DNA from: Brachynemurus nebulosus
Lineage: Eukaryota > Arthropoda > Insecta > Neuroptera > Myrmeleontidae
DNA length: 64,000 nt
Assembly (NCBI GenBank): GCA_035578155.1
Contig: JAPWDM010000074.1
Coordinates: forward strand, 124,001-188,000
Direction: 5' to 3'
In this document: positions 60,060 through 64,000 of the stretch, one piece after another
Position numbering within the stretch: the stretch's first letter is position 1
How the letters are laid out: every line of letters begins with the position of its first letter
Notes under the pieces: generated by a model
Seen by the model: the letters and a program-made list of their open reading frames with translations, nothing else
Told to the model about the DNA's origin: nothing
Databases searched by the model: none
Made by a program: the position numbers and the translations under genes

Positions 60060-61089
60060 CAGGGCCGTAGATAATATTGTCTGAGGGTCTCGTAGCCTTT
60101 AAAAATTTTAAAATTTTACTGCAGATATATATGCACATATTCTGTATACGTAATATGCAAAATGCAAATGCAAAATGAGTAACGTAAAATTCTAGAATAT
60201 TCTAATTGTTAACTAGCAGAGATATCAAAAAACAGACTTCACCGTTGAATTGCTCATTAAAAATGAGATCAAACAGTGTAGTTTGACAAAAATTCTAGAA
60301 TGTTCTATTTGTCAACTAGCAAAGATATTGAAAAATCAATTGTACTATTTAATTGTCCATTGAAATAGAGGTTAAATTACACATTTTGACAGATGTTCTA
60401 GAATATTCTATTCGTCAACTAGCAAAGATATTCAAAAACAGATGTCGCCATTGAATTGGCTACCAAAAAAGAGACCAAATGACACATTTTGAGAAATGTT
60501 CTAGAATATTCTATTTGTCAACTAACAAAGATATTGGAAAATCTACTGCACCACTTAATTGTCCAACCGAAACTAAACTAATGTAAACCAAATGTCCGAT
60601 TTTGACAAACAATTTTTGCTATCTGACGAATAGAATATTCTAGAACATTTATCAAAATGTGCTATTCCGTCTTTTATTCGATGACCAGTTAAATGTTGCA
60701 ATCGATTTTTCGATATCTTGTTTAGTTGACGAATAGAACATTCTAGAATTTTTGTCAAAATGCGCTGCTTAATCTAATTTTTAGTGCCGAATTCAATAGT
60801 GAAGTTTATTTTTTGGTATATTTGCTAGTTTACGAGTAGAATATTCTAGAATTTTTGTCAGCTTCCGCTATTTGGCGCCTTTTACGCTGATGAATGCGAT
60901 AGTGAAGTTAATTTCTCGACAGTTTTCTAAAAGTAGTCACTCATATTCATTAGTATAACATTCAATTTCCTTTATCTACACAACCGAATTTTATAGGTGT
61001 AAATTGTCTTTAAAGATAATTTTGTTTTAAGTAAATTCAGATAAATAATATTTACCAACCCCCGAAACAAAAGTTTACCGACGCCCCTG
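60060..61089. mobile_element. Nested hAT-like unit carrying heat-shock-element repeats
   Basis: Ends CAGGGCCGTAG and CGACGCCCCTG (complement CAGGGGCGTCG) are imperfectly inverted. No duplication is visible. It appears inserted in a small inverted-repeat element with TCCGATTTTACGTA blocks at 59970 and 61093. Confidence 0.5.
60190..60851. repeat. Seven heat-shock elements, four forward and three inverted
   Basis: TTCTAGAATATTCTA or a one-base variant at 60190, 60293, 60396 and 60499, then the complement orientation at 60631, 60734 and 60837, at about 103-bp spacing within each half. The inter-site sequence (CAACTAGCAAAGATAT) is shared. Confidence 0.9.
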
Positions 61090-61552
61090 GTCTTCCGATT
61101 TTACGTACCTCCCCTTAAATTTTCACCGACCACTACGTAAAATTGGATTTGTGGTGTACACCCATAATATATTTGTGTACGTGTTAATTATTACCTGTGC
61201 ATACACGTCACTACCAGACTCAAATACATTATTCTAAAAATTATTAAAATTAGAAGATTGAACAATAATCAAGTATTAATAGTGTTACATGTATTTAACT
61301 TATTTTTCTACACATTTATTTATAGAGAAAAATATAGACTTAGTAATTCATTTGTCAAAAATTTGTCAGTACTGATCAATTCACCTTAATACAGCTAAAT
61401 TAAATTAATGAACCTAGCCCAACTTTTTGTGATTTGTGTTTGAAATTTTAAAAACTCTATCATGGGGAACCGTCGAACGGGATTCAATGGAACACTGTTC
61501 CATTGAACTCAATTTCAATTCATTGTTTTTGCTGCAGATTTTTCAAGTCACA

Positions 61553-61690
61553 ATGGTTAGAAACCGAGTACGAAAAAATAATAGGGGTCTCCATAGTGAG
61601 GTTAATATGTGAGAGGCTGTAGAACTTGTAAAAAGAGAAATGAGTATACGAACCGGCTATAATAAAAGGTGTCAACTACACTACTGTCAA
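61553..61690 (+). pseudogene. Pogo-family transposase N-terminal relic
   Basis: From ATG: MVRNRVRKNNRGLHSEVNM, then TGA, then EAVELVKREMSIRTGYNKR. This is the start of the psq-type helix-turn-helix found at the N-terminus of pogo/Tigger transposases, which bind the element ends. An in-frame TGA at codon 20 and loss of similarity after about codon 40 show it is dead. The DDE domain is absent; the region downstream may have been deleted. Confidence 0.75.
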
Positions 61691-62009
61691 ATGACTAGGT
61701 GTCATATATTTTTTACTAACAAACTTGTTAAGCAAGTACACTCTTGGCTAATTTAAGCTTCATTGATTACATTTATTGTACAAGTTCCAATGTGCCCCAG
61801 ACCTGGAGCACATTGGAACAAAAAAAGTGTCTAACAAAAATTAAAATACTTTAGGTTTACGTTGTTTTTTGCCTCTTTTTTATATTCATTTATTAATATA
61901 AAGAACCTTTCTAATTATGTGAAGAAAAGATAACAAAAATAAAAAACACTAATTGTGAAAACTATAACTAATAACTTTTTCGTTCCATTGTACCCCAATT
62001 GTCCCTATA

Positions 62010-62748
62010 CCTTTTTTTTTAAAAATGTTTTAAAAAATATTTTTCAGGAAATGAATAAAATATGCGTTGGGTACGTAAACTGAAATTTTTGCTTTGTCCC
62101 TACTGACAAAAATATTAGTATATGTAATTAAATATTAAAAATGTTTTTCTGTTTTCCTTTTTTGTGTTATCTTTTTAGACACAATTAATATAATATTTTT
62201 GTTTATGGTACTTTTGCCGGTAGTTGAAATGTAAATAAAGACAGAAATTGACTTTCTCTATATGATGTGTTAATGTAGACCCTTGTGAAACTATAATCGT
62301 AAATTCACTACAACAGAGTAGTATAAATTTTTTTCCTCAAGTTGAAATTTCTTGGTTTAGTTTTGGCACGAAATCGTGCAATTAATTATGAGTATTAAGT
62401 GTTACAAAAATTAGTTACTGAATGACGTTAAATGGCGTATAGGTGTTTTTCTTTTTGCAACTCTAGAGTGTATTAAACAATTCAATTAAGGAATCATTTA
62501 AAAATTGAGGAGTTGTTAGATTTCGAAAAAAAATTGTGGCTGACAGGTTCTTACACGTGTATGTTACTATCAATGTACGAAATGCAGTGTATCTTAAGAT
62601 ACACTGGTGTATGTTAACAACCACCAAACTATGTGTATGTCCGTTATTTATTCTCTTCATGACGATTTCAGTCATACACCAGTGAATGTTAACAAACACC
62701 ACGACGACTTGGTTTATGTTGAGTGAAATTATGGCTATTAATGATATA
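62010..62748. other. Non-coding stretch
   Basis: AT-rich; a few repeats of GTGTATGTTAACAA at 62560-62700. No gene. Confidence 0.5.
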
Positions 62749-62789
62749 AATACCCCTGTCGCAGCATCTGCATAACATAGCGAATTTCA
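62749..62789 (-). mobile_element. Terminal fragment of the GCGACAGGGGTATT family
   Basis: AATACCCCTGTCGCAGC followed by ATAACATAGCGAATTTC, the family's conserved end, in the same orientation as at 1042. Confidence 0.75.
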
Positions 62790-63207
62790 AAAGACATAAT
62801 AATAATTAATAACAGTGAGATTCTACGTCTGTTTTCCAGACTTTTGTCTAATACAGACGCCACTTAGAATTATTTTTTTATTTACAAAATCATCAGTCTA
62901 CAGAATTTATTAGTTAAGGAAATAATTCAAATATCACTAACAATAAATATCTTAATTGAGTTTAAAAAAATCAAAACGACACTGTTTATTAAATTGCGTA
63001 AAATCTGATTCTAACTCGTTAAAGGTGGTCAAGTGGGAGTAAGCTGATAAATGCGAATTTATAAGCATTTTCTTGTACTACAAAATCCACAAAAGTGGGA
63101 ACGCGTACTCTTTTTTAATTAATTGTACTTTGTTTTTTTGCACAAAATTTGAAAATTACTTTATTTTCTTAAAAAACGGTGGCAACTCTAGTCGCCACAT
63201 ATACCTG
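62790..63207. other. Non-coding stretch
   Basis: Nothing recognised. Confidence 0.5.
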
Positions 63208-63430
63208 TTGGCGACGCAAGGATTCTCACTCGCGCCTCTGGTGGTAAAATTAGAACTAGCATCAAGTAAAAATATACGTATGCGATTAATGGGTGATATA
63301 AAATCTAGTAATCCGCGCAGAATTTGTATAGTACATTTTTCTAATGCAATTAAACGTATACGAAAATTTTACTTGATACAGCTTCTAGTTTAAAAAACCA
63401 GGAGCGCTCGCGTAATCTTTGCATCGCCAA
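63208..63430. mobile_element. Hairpin MITE with TTGGCGACGCAA ends
   Basis: TTGGCGACGCAAGGATT and TTTGCATCGCCAA are inverted, with paired inner blocks TAGAACTAGCATCAAGTAAA and TTTTACTTGATACAGCTTCT. No clear duplication. Confidence 0.75.
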
Positions 63431-63645
63431 TAAAATATTATCCTATCTAAAAAAATAAAAATAAAAAAAACACCAATAAAAACTGTAAGTCTAGCAAGTA
63501 CTTAACACATTATTATTTTTTGTATATATCAACATCTAATAGTATATTATACACCAAGAGACTAAAGTGTGCGTTTTAATGCCGAGTGTGAAGTTTGTTG
63601 CCAGAGGGCCTGTAAGGTCCGAGGGCAACAATTTACATGAGAAAT
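63431..63645. other. Short gap before the transposase relic
   Basis: Contains the inverted pair GTTTGTTGCC/GGCAACAA at about 63593-63632. Unassigned. Confidence 0.4.
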
Positions 63646-63669
63646 CAAAATAAACACATTTAGTCCCGT

Positions 63670-64000
63670 TGAGTATAATATGCAACACTTTAAAATATCT
63701 GGTATCTTCAACTCCTGACGGGGTTATAAACTTTGTCTCAGATGGTTTTGGTGGCCGAACTTCTGATTTTAATAATTTTTGAAGAATCGGGATTTATGGA
63801 CATCTTACTACCTGGAGTTTGTATCATGGCAGACAGAGGGTTCAAGCACATCGAAGGAGTGTTGGAAAAAAACCAATTCCAGTTGATTAGACCACCCAAT
63901 GTTAGCAGTACGAAGAAAAGTTCAAGAGATGTGTTAAGGTCAAAGAAAATTGCAAGCCTTCGGATTCATATTGAAAGAGTGATCAGAAGACTGCGTGAAT
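63670..64000 (+). pseudogene. DDE superfamily (Harbinger/ISL2EU-like) transposase fragment, cut by window end
   Basis: Two frames join to a recognisable DDE_Tnp_4-type core: LKYLVSSTPDGVINFVSDGF then GGRTSDFNNF in one frame, a frameshift near 63778, then EESGFMDILLPGVCIMADRG and FKHIEGVLEKNQFQLIRPPN in the other, running to the end of the window through RIHIERVIRRLRE. The Asp of SDGFGGRTSD and the Asp of MADRGF fit the catalytic positions, and the HIERVIRR block is the usual C-terminal signature. A second frame change is likely near 63685. This family is common in arthropods, often with a THAP zinc finger at the N-terminus, which is not seen here. The 3' end lies outside the window. Confidence 0.85.

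Larger units (their letters stand above)
59285..62007 (+). mobile_element. Pogo/Tigger-type element, 2.7 kb, degraded
   Basis: Inverted ends TAGGGACAGTGGGGGCACAG and complement (TAGGGACAATTGGGGTACAA at the right), with TA on each side (59283-59284, 62008-62009). ATGGAAC motifs recur near both ends. A transposase relic lies at 61553-61690. An unrelated unit with heat-shock-element repeats occupies about 60060-61089. Confidence 0.75.

Overview
The window is AT-rich eukaryotic DNA. I see no host protein-coding gene with a recognisable domain, no rRNA and no intact tRNA. The contents suggest an arthropod, most likely an insect: hAT, Tc1/mariner, pogo, Harbinger-type and foldback DNA elements, a tRNA-derived SINE, a poly(A)-tailed retroelement, a solo LTR, ten long (TA)n tracts, and capsid genes of the Polinton/Maverick/adintovirus kind. 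The species cannot be named from this sequence. All alignments were done by eye, so ends of decayed repeats are good to about 10-20 bp. Ends with target-site duplications (TSDs) are exact.

The centre of interest is 10466-23015. This is a 12.55-kb unit with roughly 45-bp inverted ends (GCCCGGAC core) and a perfect 8-bp duplication, gtaataac. Inside it are two inverted, collinear copies of a virus-like structural module: copy A on the minus strand (12255-15046) and copy B on the plus strand (18241-21032). In transcriptional order each copy holds a broken hydrophobic minor-capsid gene, an adenain-like cysteine protease, a probable jelly-roll minor capsid (penton-like) protein of 232 aa, a 53-aa basic protein, and a 401-aa double-jelly-roll major-capsid-like protein. 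The last two overlap by ATGA. The two copies obey one exact rule (position A = 33287 - position B), so they differ by no net indel across 2.8 kb. I found about eleven substitutions in the 1206-bp capsid gene. Polymerase, integrase and packaging ATPase are absent. The copies face away from each other across a spacer with a 16-bp satellite on each side, a foldback element (15389-15921) and a 5'-truncated poly(A) retroelement (16119-17742, 13-bp TSD).

The flanks are layered repeats. 1.0-6.7 kb: three nested TIR elements and a (TA)n-bearing family. 7.0-8.1 kb: a TA-flanked hairpin element rich in TCAAGGTCA sites. 23.4-31.4 kb: palindromes, tandem arrays and small hAT and Harbinger MITEs. 33.1-39.0 kb: an inverted-repeat pair enclosing a duplicated tandem repeat, a 120-bp array and a solo LTR. 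40.1-41.8 kb: a palindrome of ~110-bp units. 43.0-46.9 kb: a Tc1/mariner-type unit lying between two (TA)n tracts. 50.9-57.5 kb: a TTAA-flanked element, two foldbacks and a second retroelement copy. 58.5 kb: a SINE. 59.3-62.0 kb: a pogo-type element with a transposase relic. 63.65-64 kb: a frameshifted DDE transposase running off the end.

Two mobile families spread textbook transcription-factor sites: perfect heat-shock elements (arrays at 11.0-11.5 and 60.2-60.85 kb) and FTZ-F1/ERR-type TCAAGGTCA sites (7.0-8.1, 48.0-48.3 and 49.4-49.65 kb). One heat-shock array lies inside the capsid-bearing unit.
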